Assembly: GCF_001280125.1 (NCBI RefSeq) | Contig: NZ_LGEG01000233.1 | Coordinates: 1-64,000 of the forward strand | Direction: 5' to 3' | DNA length: 64,000 nucleotides | From: Streptomyces sp. NRRL F-6492 | GTDB lineage: Bacteria > Actinomycetota > Actinomycetes > Streptomycetales > Streptomycetaceae | Shown here: positions 23,467 to 33,363 of the stretch, piece by piece | Position numbering within the stretch: the stretch's first letter is position 1 | How the letters are laid out: each line of letters opens with the position of its first letter | Notes under the pieces: model-generated | Seen by the model: the letters and a program-made list of their open reading frames with translations, nothing else | Told to the model about the DNA's origin: nothing | Databases searched by the model: none | Made by a program: the position numbers and the translations under genes

Positions 23467-25206
23467 TCAGCGCAGGCGCAGGGCCTTCATCGCCTTCAGG
23501 GACAGGCTCATGAACGCCGCGTACTTCTCGTCGTCCATCCCGAAGGAGGGCGCGAGCGGGATCAGCCGCTGCTGGGCGACGGTCTGGGCCTCGGTGTACT
23601 TGAGGATGCCCTCGGAGCCGTGGCGGCGGCCGAGCCCGGAGTCCTTCATGCCGCCCATCGGGGACTGCACGCTGCCGTACGCGGGCGCGTACCCCTCGTT
23701 GATGTTGACGGTGCCGGTGCGCAGCCGGGCCGCGACGGCGTGGCCGCGGCGCGAGTCCTTCGTCCAGACGGAGGAGTTGAGGCCGTACGGGGTGGCGTTG
23801 GCGAGCTCGACGACCTCGTCCTCGTCCGTGAAGCGGTAGATCGAGACGACCGGGCCGAAGGTCTCCTCGTTGCAGACGGCCATCGGGGCCTCGACGCCGT
23901 CGAGGATGGTCGGCTCGTAGAAGAGGGGGCCGACGTCGGGGCGGGCGACGCCGCCCGCGACCAGCTTGGCGCCCTTGGCGACGGCCTCCTCGACGTGCTG
24001 CTTGACGGTCTCCAGCTGCCGCTCGCCGACGAGGGAGCCCATGTCGGCCCCGTACGCGAGGGAGGTGCCGAGCCGCATCGCCTTCGTGCGGGCGGCGAAC
24101 CGGGCGACGAAGTCGTCGGCGACGGACTCGTGCACGTACAGGCGCTCGATGGAGATGCAGAGCTGTCCGGCGGAGGAGAAGCAGGCGCGGACGGCGCCGG
24201 CGGCGGCCTTCTCGACGTCGGCGTCCGCCAGGACGAGCATGGCGTTCTTGCCGCCGAGTTCGAGGGAGACGCCGACGAGGCGGGCGGCGGCGCCCTGCGC
24301 GACCTCGCGGCCGGTACGGGTGGAGCCGGTGAAGGAGACGTAGTCGGCGTGGCGGACGACCTCGGGGCCGACGACCGGGCCCTCGCCGAGGACGACCTGG
24401 AAGACCTCGGCGGGAAGACCGGCCTCGATCAGCAGGTCACGGGCCCACAGGGCGGTGAGCGCGGTCTCGGTGTCGGGCTTCATGACGACGGCGTTGCCCG
24501 AGACGAAGGCGGGCAGCGCGTCGCCGACGGAGAGTTCGAGGGGGTAGTTCCAGGGGGCGATCTGGCCGACGACGCCGCGCGGCTGGCGCAGCTCGGTGAC
24601 CTTGGTGAGGGTCGGCACGACGCCGGTGTGGTGGCGGGGGCGCAGGTAGGAGGGGGCCTTGCGGCCGTAGTGGCGGGCGGCGACGGCGACCGCCAGGACC
24701 TCCTCGTGGGCGTGCAGGCGCGCCTTGCCCGTCTCCAGCTGGATGAGGTCGAGGACCTCGGCCTGCCGCTGGAGGACCAGGTCGTGGAAGCGCAGGAGCA
24801 CGGCGGCGCGGGTCCGGACCGGCGTCGCGGCCCAGACCGGCTGGGCGGCGCGGGCGCGGGCGAAGGCCTCCGCGACGTCCTCGGGGGTGGACTCGGGCAG
24901 GTCCGCCAGCTTCTCCCCGGTGAAGGGGGTGTGGTTGGCGGTCCGGCCGGAGCCGACCACGTCGCGGACGAGCCGGGCGACCACCTCGGGGGTCACGACG
25001 TCGGCGGCGGTCCGGGCGCCGGCGGGCGCGGGCGCGACCGGGTTGGTCGCCCCGGCGGGGGCGGTTCCGGCCGGCGCGGTCCCGGTCCGCGCCGCGGCGG
25101 CTCCGGCCGCGGGAGCGTCGGTGGCGGGGGCGGGGGCGGTGCCCTCCGTCCCGGTGGCGGGGGCGTCGGGAGCCGAAGGGGCGGCGGGGGCCTGCGAGTC
25201 CGTCAT
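23467..25206 (-). CDS. gabD2: succinic semialdehyde dehydrogenase
   Basis: Protein of 579 residues. The first 70 residues are an unusual Ala/Pro/Thr-rich disordered tail. The remainder is a full NAD(P)-aldehyde dehydrogenase, with S-F-T-G-S-T-R-T-G (291-299), the base E316 in L-E-L-G-G-K, catalytic C350 in S-S-A-G-Q-L-C, and E-E-T-F-G-P-V. Overall sequence reads like the actinobacterial GabD2 group, which oxidises succinate semialdehyde to succinate in the GABA shunt or alternative TCA route. Substrate is inferred from family resemblance. No partner transaminase is nearby. The Ala/Pro tail is absent from most relatives and may be a recent extension. Confidence 0.82.
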   Translation of the reverse strand: MTDSQAPAAPSAPDAPATGTEGTAPAPATDAPAAGAAAARTGTAPAGTAPAGATNPVAPAPAGARTAADVVTPEVVARLVRDVVGSGRTANHTPFTGEKLADLPESTPEDVAEAFARARAAQPVWAATPVRTRAAVLLRFHDLVLQRQAEVLDLIQLETGKARLHAHEEVLAVAVAARHYGRKAPSYLRPRHHTGVVPTLTKVTELRQPRGVVGQIAPWNYPLELSVGDALPAFVSGNAVVMKPDTETALTALWARDLLIEAGLPAEVFQVVLGEGPVVGPEVVRHADYVSFTGSTRTGREVAQGAAARLVGVSLELGGKNAMLVLADADVEKAAAGAVRACFSSAGQLCISIERLYVHESVADDFVARFAARTKAMRLGTSLAYGADMGSLVGERQLETVKQHVEEAVAKGAKLVAGGVARPDVGPLFYEPTILDGVEAPMAVCNEETFGPVVSIYRFTDEDEVVELANATPYGLNSSVWTKDSRRGHAVAARLRTGTVNINEGYAPAYGSVQSPMGGMKDSGLGRRHGSEGILKYTEAQTVAQQRLIPLAPSFGMDDEKYAAFMSLSLKAMKALRLR

Positions 25207-25329
25207 GAGGGCGAGCGTAAGGCGCGGCCCGTCCTTTGGGTACCCGTCGGTAACGCGTTTTCACCAGGGGCGCACATCGCGCCAGCGATCACTGGCACAT
25301 AAGCCCTGATCAGCGGCTCACGACTACCG

Positions 25330-25359
25330 AAGGCCGGCCACGCAGATTTTTCCGGCCTT
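25330..25359 (-). terminator. possible terminator at end of kinase gene
   Basis: AAGGCCGG (25330-25337) pairs with CCGGCCTT (25352-25359) across a 14-nt AT-rich loop, at the stop codon of the kinase gene. On the minus strand the hairpin follows the stop directly. Confidence 0.4.
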
Positions 25360-27071
25360 TACTCGCCCGTTTCCCGCCAGTGCCGGAGGACGATGTCGAA
25401 CTGCTCCCGGGTGGTCTCCCAGCTGGACTCCGGCGAGGACATGTAGATGGCGTACTCGGTGCCGTCGTCGCCGTAGTACATCTGGTCGATCGCGCGCCGG
25501 GGCCCCGGGAAGTTCTTCTTCTCGGTCCAGGTGAACTCCCACAGGCAGGAGAGGGTCTGGTCCCGGTAGGTGGTCGGGAGGAGCTTGATCCGGGTGTAGT
25601 GCATCCGCTTCGTCAGGAGGCGCTCCAGGTCGAGCGCGTGCACGTACGGGTTCTCGAAGTCGGGGCTGCGGTCGATGCTGATCCGGATGCGGTGGTTGCC
25701 GTTGTCCGGGGTGTAGTCGATCTGGTCGCCCTCCATCTGGCGCTTCCAGCCGTCCGGGACGAGGAGGCTGAAGCCCTCCGGGTCGTCGACGCGGTGCCAG
25801 CCCTCCGGAATCCCGTCCTTCCCGCCGCTCTTGGCGGAGGGGGCCGTGGTCGGGGCCGTGACGGTGCCCGTCCCCCCGGTGCCGCCGGCGACGCGGTCGC
25901 CGTCCGCGTAGTTCATGGCGGCGAAGACGGCGCCGCCCGCGACGAGTCCGGCGAGCAGGGCCGCCAGGACGACGGTGCGCCGACGGCCCCGGCCGGACGG
26001 GGGGCGGGCGGAGCCCGGCACCAGGGTGGACGAGGACGGCGGGGAGACCCGGGACCGCTGGAGTTCCTGGGGCGGCTGGGGCCACTGGGTGGTGGACCCG
26101 CGCGGGGCGGCCCCCGCGGTGCCCGCGGTCCCCGGCTCCGACCGGTCCGTACGCGCCCCGTCGGCGCCCTCCGCCGGCTCCCTGTCCTCCCTGGTCACCC
26201 GCTGGGTCGGCACGTACGCCTGCGCCGCCGCCGGCGCGCGTCCCTCCATCGCGTCGAGCAGCATCCGCTCGGCCTCGTCCGCGCGCGGCCGCTGCTCCGG
26301 GTCCTTGCGCAGCAGGGCCACGATGACGGAGGCCAGCGCCCCCGCCTTCTCCGGGTGCGGCGGCTCCTCGGTCACCACGGCCTGCATGGTGCTGATCGGG
26401 GAGGTGCGGCGGAACGGCGAGGTGCCCTCCACCGCCGTGTAGAGCGTGGCCCCGAGCGACCAGAGGTCGGAGGCGGGACCGGGATCGCCGCCCTTCACCC
26501 GCTCGGGCGCCAGATAGTCGATGGAGCCGACGATTTCACCGGTCCGGGTGATCGTCGAGTCCCCCTCGATCGCCGCGATACCGAAGTCGGTGATGAGGAC
26601 GCGCCCGTCGCGCGCGAGCAGGATGTTGCCCGGCTTGACGTCCCGGTGCAGCACTCCGGCCGCGTGCGCGGCGCGCAGCGCGCCGAGGACGTGCAGCCCG
26701 ATCCTGGCCGCCTCGCGCGGCTCGATGCTGCCCGCCTCCTTGGCGGCGTCGGCGAGCGAGGGCCCGTCGACGTACTGCATGACGATCCACGGACGGGCGT
26801 CGTGTTCCAGGACGTCGTGGACGGTCACCACGCCCGGGTGGGTGATCCGCGCGGCCGCCCGCGCCTCCTTCTGCGTACGGGCGTGCAGCACGAGCCGGTC
26901 GGCCTCGGCCACGAACCGGCCCGCCGTCAGCTCCTTCACCGCCACCACGCGGTGCAGCACCTCGTCGTGCGCGCGCCAGACCTTGCCCATGCCGCCGCGT
27001 CCGATGGACTCGCCCAGCCGGTAGCGACCGGCGAGCAGCAGCCCCGCCCCTGTGCCCTGTGAATGTTCCAC
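25359..27071 (-). CDS. receptor-type Ser/Thr protein kinase
   Basis: Protein of 570 residues. An N-terminal eukaryote-type kinase domain (about 17-275) has all key residues: G-R-G-G-M-G loop, K46 in V-A-V-K, H142-R143-D144 with K-P-G-N, D162-F-G, and A-P-E. A Pro/Thr-rich juxtamembrane region leads to one membrane helix (about 365-386) and an extracellular domain of about 170 residues sharing the pattern Y/W-x-x-V-D-D-P-E-G-F-S-L-x-V-P-x-G-W with the next gene. No PASTA repeats are present. It is the last of three kinase genes on the same strand; such tandem kinase clusters are known in S. coelicolor, where they are linked to spore-wall synthesis. Active kinase is likely. Confidence 0.93.
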   Translation of the reverse strand: MEHSQGTGAGLLLAGRYRLGESIGRGGMGKVWRAHDEVLHRVVAVKELTAGRFVAEADRLVLHARTQKEARAAARITHPGVVTVHDVLEHDARPWIVMQYVDGPSLADAAKEAGSIEPREAARIGLHVLGALRAAHAAGVLHRDVKPGNILLARDGRVLITDFGIAAIEGDSTITRTGEIVGSIDYLAPERVKGGDPGPASDLWSLGATLYTAVEGTSPFRRTSPISTMQAVVTEEPPHPEKAGALASVIVALLRKDPEQRPRADEAERMLLDAMEGRAPAAAQAYVPTQRVTREDREPAEGADGARTDRSEPGTAGTAGAAPRGSTTQWPQPPQELQRSRVSPPSSSTLVPGSARPPSGRGRRRTVVLAALLAGLVAGGAVFAAMNYADGDRVAGGTGGTGTVTAPTTAPSAKSGGKDGIPEGWHRVDDPEGFSLLVPDGWKRQMEGDQIDYTPDNGNHRIRISIDRSPDFENPYVHALDLERLLTKRMHYTRIKLLPTTYRDQTLSCLWEFTWTEKKNFPGPRRAIDQMYYGDDGTEYAIYMSSPESSWETTREQFDIVLRHWRETGE

Positions 27072-27185
27072 TTGCCCCCGCCCGTTCCTTCTGACGCCAG
27101 GTTACGGAGGGGGGCACGGACCGCGAAACCTCGGGGCGGTCATAGGAACAGCACTGTGACCGGGGGCCGGTGGACCGGCCCGGGT

Positions 27186-30100
27186 TCAGCGGCCCGGACG
27201 GAACGCCTTCGTGGCCTCGTCGTAGATCTCGGAGACCTTGTCCCGCTCGGTGTACGGGCCGATGACCTGGACGACGTGGTACCGGCCGCCGTCGATCAGG
27301 GCGAGGTTGCGGACGAACACCTCGCGTCCCGTGCCGTCCAGCCACCAGTAACTTCCGGTGGCCGTCGCCGTGCTGCCGATGTCGACCCGGAGCGTCCGCT
27401 CCGCGCCCGACCAGCTCGACGCCCGCCACGGCTCCAGCTCGCGCTCCCTGGCGTTCTGGTACGCCAGCGGATCGGAGCCGTTGTCCTTCACGCTGTCCCG
27501 GCCGGGGACCACGATCATCGTGAAGTCGCCTCCCGTGTAGCGCACTTGCCCGGCGTCGTTGACCGGGCTGCGCCGCCAGCCGTTCGGCACCCCGATCCGG
27601 AACCCCTCCGGATCCTGGCGCAGGGCGTATCCGGCGGCGAGCGCGGGGCCCGACGGGGTCGCCGGGGGCCGGGTCGTGGCGGGCCGGGTGGTCGCGGGGG
27701 AACCGCCCGGGGAAGGAGTGCCCGTGGCGGGACCGCCCGGGGAGGAGCCGCCCGTGGCGGGACCGCTCGCGGTCGGGGCCGGGGTGCCGCCGGTCGTGGG
27801 CGCGCCCGCCCCGGCGGGCGCCTCCCCCTCGCGGGGCATGAAGAGGACGGCGTACGCGACGACCCCCACGAGCAGGAGGAGGACCAGGGCCAGCAGCATG
27901 CAGCCCAGGGCGCGCGGGGAGCCCGAGGTGCCGGAGGAGGTGCGCGGGGCGCGCGGGGACCGGGGCTCGCGCGGGGCGCGCTGCGGGAGTTGCTCGTGGT
28001 ACCCGCCGTCGGACTCGTCCCGGAAATCGTCCCGTACGCGCGCGTGCTCGCGGACGGGCGCGCGCTCGGGCTCGTGCCGGGCCTCGGCGCGCGGGTCCTT
28101 GCCGCGCTTGTGACGGCGGCGGCCCGCGCCCTCCCCCTTGCGCCGCCGGCGCACGAGCTCGCCGCGCCGGCGCACGATCGGCAGCCGCGTCTCGTCGAAG
28201 GACGGCAGCGGTACGACTCCGACACCGGCGTCCGGTTCCGGCGCCGAGCGGACGAGGGAGCGCAGCCAGCCGCGCAGCTCCTCGAAGTCGGGCCGCTCGG
28301 TCGGGTCCTGACGGAGCAGCGACTCCACGACCGGGCGCAGGGGCCCGCTCTCCTCGGCGAAGGCGGGCGGCTCGGCGCAGACCAGCTGGACGAGTTCGGC
28401 CGCGCTGTCCTCCGGGTAGGGGGCGTGGCCCTGGACGGCCCGGTAGAGGAGCGCGCCGAGCGCCCACAGGTCGGTGGCGGGGCCGATGGGCGCCGCGAGG
28501 CGCCAGTTCTCGTGGACGGGACCGGCCTGTTCGGGCGCCCAGCGCTCGGTGACGGCACCGATGACCGCGATCCGGGTCTGGCGGGCCCGCTCCGCCGCGA
28601 GGCGCGTGGTCGGGCCCCGGTACGGCTCGGCCGGGACCGTCGCCGGCTCCTCCCGCCGGGGCTCCGGGACGCCGGCGGGGACCGGGAGGCGCTCGGGGTC
28701 CGGGCCCGCCGCCCGGTAACCGGCGGGCAGCGCCGGGCGCCCCGAGCCGGGCAGCACCGGACCGCGGCCCGAACCGCCCCCGGCCGGTATCGGCCCGGAG
28801 CCGTCCCGCGCGGCGTGCGGGCCGTCGCTCCAGCTGCCGGTCAGCATCACGCGCGGCGGCGGGCCGTTCCGGGGGCCGCCGCCGTACGGCTCGTCGCCGT
28901 CGTCCTCGTCGTCCTCGTCGTCGTCCGCCACCCGCGCCCACCACTGCGGCTCGGGCGATCCCGCCGCCTGCGCCGTCGGCGGGGGCGGTCCCGGCGTCTG
29001 CGGGGGCGGTCCCGGCGTCTCCGGGGGCGCGGGGCGCCGGTCGGGCAGCGCCCCCGTCTCGCCCAGCCGGGCGGCGGCCCGCGCCCCGGCCCGGTAGGCG
29101 GCGATGGCCCCGGCCCGCGCGGCCCGCACGTCGGCGGTCGGCGGCGTGGCCGCGGGACGCGTCTCGGCGGGGGCCGGCGTCGACTTCCCGTAGGGGTCGG
29201 CACCGTAGGCGTCGGGGGCGGGGCGGGGCCCCGGAGCGGAACCGCCGCCGGAACCCTCGCCGGGTCCGTCGCCCGGTCCGCCGTCCGATCCGTGGTCCGA
29301 TCCGTCGCCGTCCGTCTCGCCGCCGTCCCGCCCGGCCCCCTCGGGGACCTCCGGCGCGCGCGGCTCGTACGGCTCGGGCAACCGCGCCTCGGGGCGGTAC
29401 ACCTCGGGCCGGTGGGCCTCCGATTCGTACTCCCGGGTCTCGTACGCTCCGGGCCCGTACTCCCCTGTCCCGTACGGGACGGAGCCGTACTCCTCGACGG
29501 GCGCGAGCCCTTCGGCCTCGTACCGCTCGGGCGCGTACGGCTCCGGCCGGTAGACGTCCGGCGCGTACGCGGCCGGTTCGTAGGTGTCCGGTTCGTAGGT
29601 GTCCGGTTCGTACGCGCCCGGCTCGTAGGTGTCCGTCGTGTACGTCTCCAGGGCGTACGCGCCGGTCCCGCGCTCCTCGGGCTCGTCCGCCTCGGCCTCG
29701 TACACCTCCGGCTCGTACGCCTCGGCCTCGTACACCCCGGGCTCGTACGTCTCCCGCTCCTGGAAGTCGGGGGCGTACGGCTCCGGAGCGGTCCGTTCCG
29801 GTACGGGCGACGGGTACGCGAACTCGTCGGGCTCGTCCTGTTCCGGTACCGGCGCGTAGCCGCAGAGGGCCTCCTCGGCGGCGCCGACCGCGAGGCCCGA
29901 GAGGACCACCCGGCCGTCGTCGCAGACCAGGACGGTCCGGGAGGTGATGTTCCGGTGCACCCAGCCGTGGGCGTGGAGCGCGCGCAGGGCGGTGAGGACG
30001 TCGGCGCCGATCTCGGCCGCCCGGTACGGGTTGAGCGGCCGCTCGGCGAGGAGGGCGGCCAGCGGCCGTGCCGCCACCACCCGTTCGCTGACCACCCACA

Positions 30101-30452
30101 GCGAACCGGCCTCCGCGAAGACGTCGAAGACCTGGTCCAGTAAGGGGTGGTCGGGGATCTGCGCGGCGGCCTGGGCCGCCTCGATCGCCCGGCGCACGAC
30201 GGGCTCGGCGGGCCGGCGGACGGCCCGCCCCGCGCCGCCGCGGAGACCCGCGGGACCGCCGGGGCCGGCGCCGTCGAGCACCTCGGCGTCGACGAACTCC
30301 GGCAGCGGGACCTGGCGGACCAGGACTTCCTGGCCGCTGTACGTGTCGAAGGCCCGCGTCTCCGTCAGGTCGTGCCCGTCCCCGGACCCGTCCGCCGGCG
30401 GCAGCGGCAGGCGGTAGCGGTCCGCGAGCACCCTTCCCGCGTAGTCGTCCAC
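27186..30452 (-). CDS. transmembrane pseudokinase with huge activation-segment insertion
   Basis: Protein of 1088 residues. The N-lobe lacks a Gly-rich loop and has Arg46 where the ATP-binding Lys should be. HRD is H166-R167-N168, and the DFG position reads S-G-L (185-187). The activation segment is interrupted by about 450 residues of disordered Tyr/Glu/Pro repeats (Y-E-P-x-x pentads, about 200-390) and Gly/Pro-rich sequence, until the A-P-E motif at 639-641. C-lobe features such as D-L-W-A-L-G-A-L-L-Y follow, then a membrane helix (about 848-872) and an extracellular domain resembling its neighbour's. So it is a catalytically dead receptor, probably a scaffold or partner for the flanking kinases. 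The GTG 30452 has GGGGAGG 5 nt upstream; an ATG at 30491 is less likely. Confidence 0.85.
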   Translation of the reverse strand: MDDYAGRVLADRYRLPLPPADGSGDGHDLTETRAFDTYSGQEVLVRQVPLPEFVDAEVLDGAGPGGPAGLRGGAGRAVRRPAEPVVRRAIEAAQAAAQIPDHPLLDQVFDVFAEAGSLWVVSERVVAARPLAALLAERPLNPYRAAEIGADVLTALRALHAHGWVHRNITSRTVLVCDDGRVVLSGLAVGAAEEALCGYAPVPEQDEPDEFAYPSPVPERTAPEPYAPDFQERETYEPGVYEAEAYEPEVYEAEADEPEERGTGAYALETYTTDTYEPGAYEPDTYEPDTYEPAAYAPDVYRPEPYAPERYEAEGLAPVEEYGSVPYGTGEYGPGAYETREYESEAHRPEVYRPEARLPEPYEPRAPEVPEGAGRDGGETDGDGSDHGSDGGPGDGPGEGSGGGSAPGPRPAPDAYGADPYGKSTPAPAETRPAATPPTADVRAARAGAIAAYRAGARAAARLGETGALPDRRPAPPETPGPPPQTPGPPPPTAQAAGSPEPQWWARVADDDEDDEDDGDEPYGGGPRNGPPPRVMLTGSWSDGPHAARDGSGPIPAGGGSGRGPVLPGSGRPALPAGYRAAGPDPERLPVPAGVPEPRREEPATVPAEPYRGPTTRLAAERARQTRIAVIGAVTERWAPEQAGPVHENWRLAAPIGPATDLWALGALLYRAVQGHAPYPEDSAAELVQLVCAEPPAFAEESGPLRPVVESLLRQDPTERPDFEELRGWLRSLVRSAPEPDAGVGVVPLPSFDETRLPIVRRRGELVRRRRKGEGAGRRRHKRGKDPRAEARHEPERAPVREHARVRDDFRDESDGGYHEQLPQRAPREPRSPRAPRTSSGTSGSPRALGCMLLALVLLLLVGVVAYAVLFMPREGEAPAGAGAPTTGGTPAPTASGPATGGSSPGGPATGTPSPGGSPATTRPATTRPPATPSGPALAAGYALRQDPEGFRIGVPNGWRRSPVNDAGQVRYTGGDFTMIVVPGRDSVKDNGSDPLAYQNARERELEPWRASSWSGAERTLRVDIGSTATATGSYWWLDGTGREVFVRNLALIDGGRYHVVQVIGPYTERDKVSEIYDEATKAFRPGR

Positions 30453-30617
30453 GACGCCTCCCCACGCCCCCGCTGTCCCCCGTGGACCCACGGGTACCCC
30501 GGATCGTGCGGGATCACGCGAGTCCGTCGGGTCCGGTCGGTCCGGTCCGGGGCCGTGCGGTCAACGGCTCTGTTCGATTGCGTACGACTCCCGGATCCCC
30601 ACGATACGGGGCGTCGG

Positions 30618-33113
30618 TCAGTCCTTGGGGCTGAACGTGGCGAACGCCGTCTCCCGCAGGGTGCGGCACTCCTCGCCGTTCCACTCGCCCGCCTCGCAGC
30701 TGACCATGATGGAGTAGCCCCGCTTAGAGTCCGCCTTGAAACCGCGGTTGAGGACGTGGACGCGCACGCCCTTCTGCGTGCGCTCGAACTCCCAGTCGGC
30801 GACGGTCGGGTAGCCCTTGTACGAGACGGTCCGTATGCCGAGGTGCCGGTAGTCCTTGCTGGTGGCGGCCACGCCGATCTTGGCCAGCTCCCAGGCGCTC
30901 GCGGCGTTGTCCTTCGGGCTGTCGTTGTAGTCGACCTGGACGCGCGGGAAGCCGCCGCCCGCGCTGAAGATCCCGCCGAGGGAGTACCCCGGGATGGTGC
31001 TCAGCCCGAAGGTCGAGGGCATCGCCATGGAGAAGTGGAACCGGTCGCTGGTGACGAGGGCGTATCCGGCGGGCAGTCGGGTGCCGGTGCCGCCGTCGGG
31101 CTTGCCGGACGGCGTGGCGCCGTTCCCGCCGTCCGTCGTCCCCGTCGAACCCGTCGCGCCGTCGGTGCCCGCCGAGCCGTTGGTGCCGTTGTCGCCGGGC
31201 TGCGCGCCGCCCTGCTGGCCGGGGTCGGTCGGGGTCTGGCCCTTGCCGCCGTCGGACCCGCCCGAACCGTCGGAGCCGTCACCGCCCGCGGAGGCGCCGG
31301 CCGAGGCCGTGGTGCCCTCCTTGCCCTTGCCCCGGCTGCTCTCGTCCCCGCCGCCGAGGGAGACCGCGAGGATCGTCCCGAGCAGGGCGACGACCACGAC
31401 GGCGGCGATGATGACGAGGGTGCGGCGCGGCACGACGTCGGTCAGCGACGCGCGGGACGGCGCCTGCCTGCCGCCGCCCTGGATCGGCGCGGGCTTCGGC
31501 GCGGTCCTCGACCGCGGCTCGGCCTTCGCGGAGGCCGCCGCGTTGCGCACGGACTTCAGGGCGCCCCGCATCCGGTCGGCGGCCGCGTCGGGGGCCGCGC
31601 CCCGGTCGGCCGCCGGGGCCGCCGGCGCCTGCTCGGGGTGCGGCGGCAGCGGTACGACCCTGGTGACCTCGGGGGAGACCGGGGGCGCCGGCTCCGGGGC
31701 GTCGAGCACGGCCCGCAGCAGGACCCGGGCGCCGGCGTCGTCGAGCCGCTGCGCCGGGTCCTTGGCGAGGAGGCCGTAGATGACCTTCTCCAGCTCGGGG
31801 CCGGCGTTCTTCGGCGGGTCGACGGGCTCGGTCATCACCGCCGTGAGGGTGGCGATGGCGGAGCCCTTGTCGTACGGCGGACTGCCCTCGACCGCCGCGT
31901 AGATGAGACCGCCGAGCGACCACATGTCGGCGGCCGGGCCGGGCTTGTGGCCGCGGGCGCGCTCCGGCGAGATGTACGAGGGGGCGCCGACGAGCATGCC
32001 GGTGGAGGTGATCGAGGGGTCGCCCTCGACCTGGGCGATGCCGAAGTCGGTGAGGACGACCCGGCCGTCCTCGGCGATCAGCACGTTGGACGGCTTCACG
32101 TCGCGGTGCAGGATGCCCTCGCGGTGCGCCGAGCGCAGCACGTCGAGGATGGCGAGGCCGACCTCGGCGGCGCGCCGGGGCGTGAGCGTGCCGTCCTCGC
32201 GCACGGCGTCCGCGAGGGACTTGCCCTCGATGAGCTCCATGACGATCCACGGGCGGTCGTCCTCGTCGACGACGTCGTACACGGTGACGGCGCCGTTGTT
32301 GCGGATCCGGGCGATGGCCTTGGCCTCGCGCAGGGTCCGGGTGATGAGGCGGCGCTTCTCGTCCTCGTCGATGCTGGTGGGGAAGCGGAGTTCCTTGACG
32401 GCGACGGTACGGCCGAGGGTCTCGTCGACGGCGCGCCACACGGTGCCCATGCCGCCGCGTCCGAGGACCGCGCCGAGCCGGTAGCGCCCCGCGAGCAGCC
32501 GTCCCTCGCCGACGGGGGCCTTGCGGAGCTTGTCGCCGCCGCGCGCCGTGCCGGTCGCGGCCGGTCCCCGGCCGCCGCGGCCGTCGCCGTCCCCGGCGCC
32601 GAACCCGGCCCGGCCGGTCGACGGCTCGGTCCCCGGCAGCCGTCCGGCGGCGCCGGCGTCGCCCGCTCCGGGACCCGTCGCACCGTCAGAACGCGGGTCG
32701 GCGGCGCCCTTCACGACCGAGACGCCCGAACCGGACTTCCTGCCCGCACCACCCGAAACGGACCCGGCGCCCGAAACGGACCCGGCCCCGGAAGCGGACC
32801 CCGGGTCCGAAGCGGACCCGGCGTTCGAAGCGGATCCGGCGTCCGGCGCCGGCTTCGCGTCCGCGACGGCCCCGCCGGAGCCGTCGGGCTCGGGCCCCTC
32901 GGGCCCCCCGGACCCGGCGGCCCCACCGCCCGGCCCCGGTTCCGCGTCGCCCTCCGGGGTCTGCGCACCCCGTCCGACCTGCGCGTCCTTCTCGTCCCGC
33001 TCCGGCTCGCGCGCGGCCGGGACCGTTCCTCGGTCGCTGTCGGTCGCGGCCCCCGCGGCGGCGTCCCGCCCGGGGTCCTTCGCCGTGTCCCGCGACTGCT
33101 CCGCCTCCGACAT
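30618..33113 (-). CDS. receptor-type Ser/Thr protein kinase
   Basis: Protein of 831 residues. It begins with about 200 residues of disordered Ala/Gly/Pro/Ser sequence, unusual ahead of a kinase domain. The kinase domain (about 205-470) is complete, with G-R-G-G-M-G, V-A-V-K, H336-R337-D338, D-F-G and S-P-E. A proline-rich stretch, one membrane helix (about 560-582), a Gly/Ser/Asp linker and a C-terminal sensor-like domain of about 180 residues follow, the last starting G-Y-A-L-V-T-S-D-R-F-H-F-S-M-A-M-P. The first G-Y-A-L of that domain also opens the outer domain of the pseudokinase next door. Start ATG 33113; first gene of the three-kinase block. Confidence 0.93.
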   Translation of the reverse strand: MSEAEQSRDTAKDPGRDAAAGAATDSDRGTVPAAREPERDEKDAQVGRGAQTPEGDAEPGPGGGAAGSGGPEGPEPDGSGGAVADAKPAPDAGSASNAGSASDPGSASGAGSVSGAGSVSGGAGRKSGSGVSVVKGAADPRSDGATGPGAGDAGAAGRLPGTEPSTGRAGFGAGDGDGRGGRGPAATGTARGGDKLRKAPVGEGRLLAGRYRLGAVLGRGGMGTVWRAVDETLGRTVAVKELRFPTSIDEDEKRRLITRTLREAKAIARIRNNGAVTVYDVVDEDDRPWIVMELIEGKSLADAVREDGTLTPRRAAEVGLAILDVLRSAHREGILHRDVKPSNVLIAEDGRVVLTDFGIAQVEGDPSITSTGMLVGAPSYISPERARGHKPGPAADMWSLGGLIYAAVEGSPPYDKGSAIATLTAVMTEPVDPPKNAGPELEKVIYGLLAKDPAQRLDDAGARVLLRAVLDAPEPAPPVSPEVTRVVPLPPHPEQAPAAPAADRGAAPDAAADRMRGALKSVRNAAASAKAEPRSRTAPKPAPIQGGGRQAPSRASLTDVVPRRTLVIIAAVVVVALLGTILAVSLGGGDESSRGKGKEGTTASAGASAGGDGSDGSGGSDGGKGQTPTDPGQQGGAQPGDNGTNGSAGTDGATGSTGTTDGGNGATPSGKPDGGTGTRLPAGYALVTSDRFHFSMAMPSTFGLSTIPGYSLGGIFSAGGGFPRVQVDYNDSPKDNAASAWELAKIGVAATSKDYRHLGIRTVSYKGYPTVADWEFERTQKGVRVHVLNRGFKADSKRGYSIMVSCEAGEWNGEECRTLRETAFATFSPKD

Positions 33114-33363
33114 GCGTCCCCTCTGCGATCCCTGGTCTTCGCCGCGTCTGCCGCTTCCCGCGTGATGCGTTAACCCGCCCTGGAAGAGAGCCCATTGTCC
33201 CTCACCTCGGGACCGGTGGCGCCCCCGGGTCCGTACTCCGGGATGACGACGCCGCCGTACGCCTCCGAGGTTCCCGCCGGTATGCGGACGACCCGGACGC
33301 CCCGCCGGACCGGACGTTCCGTCAGTTGTCCACGGCCGGAAGGGCGCAGGCGGTCAGGAGCGG

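Noticed and set aside
26536..30465. 1309-codon minus-strand frame and a 1026-codon plus-strand frame across the kinases
   Set aside because: Compositional shadows of the kinase and pseudokinase genes; only the chosen frames show kinase motifs and membrane helices.
33114..33363. Possible small gene between the first kinase and glpD
   Set aside because: The only frame is the extension of a glpD shadow with no start signal or known motif; treated as non-coding.
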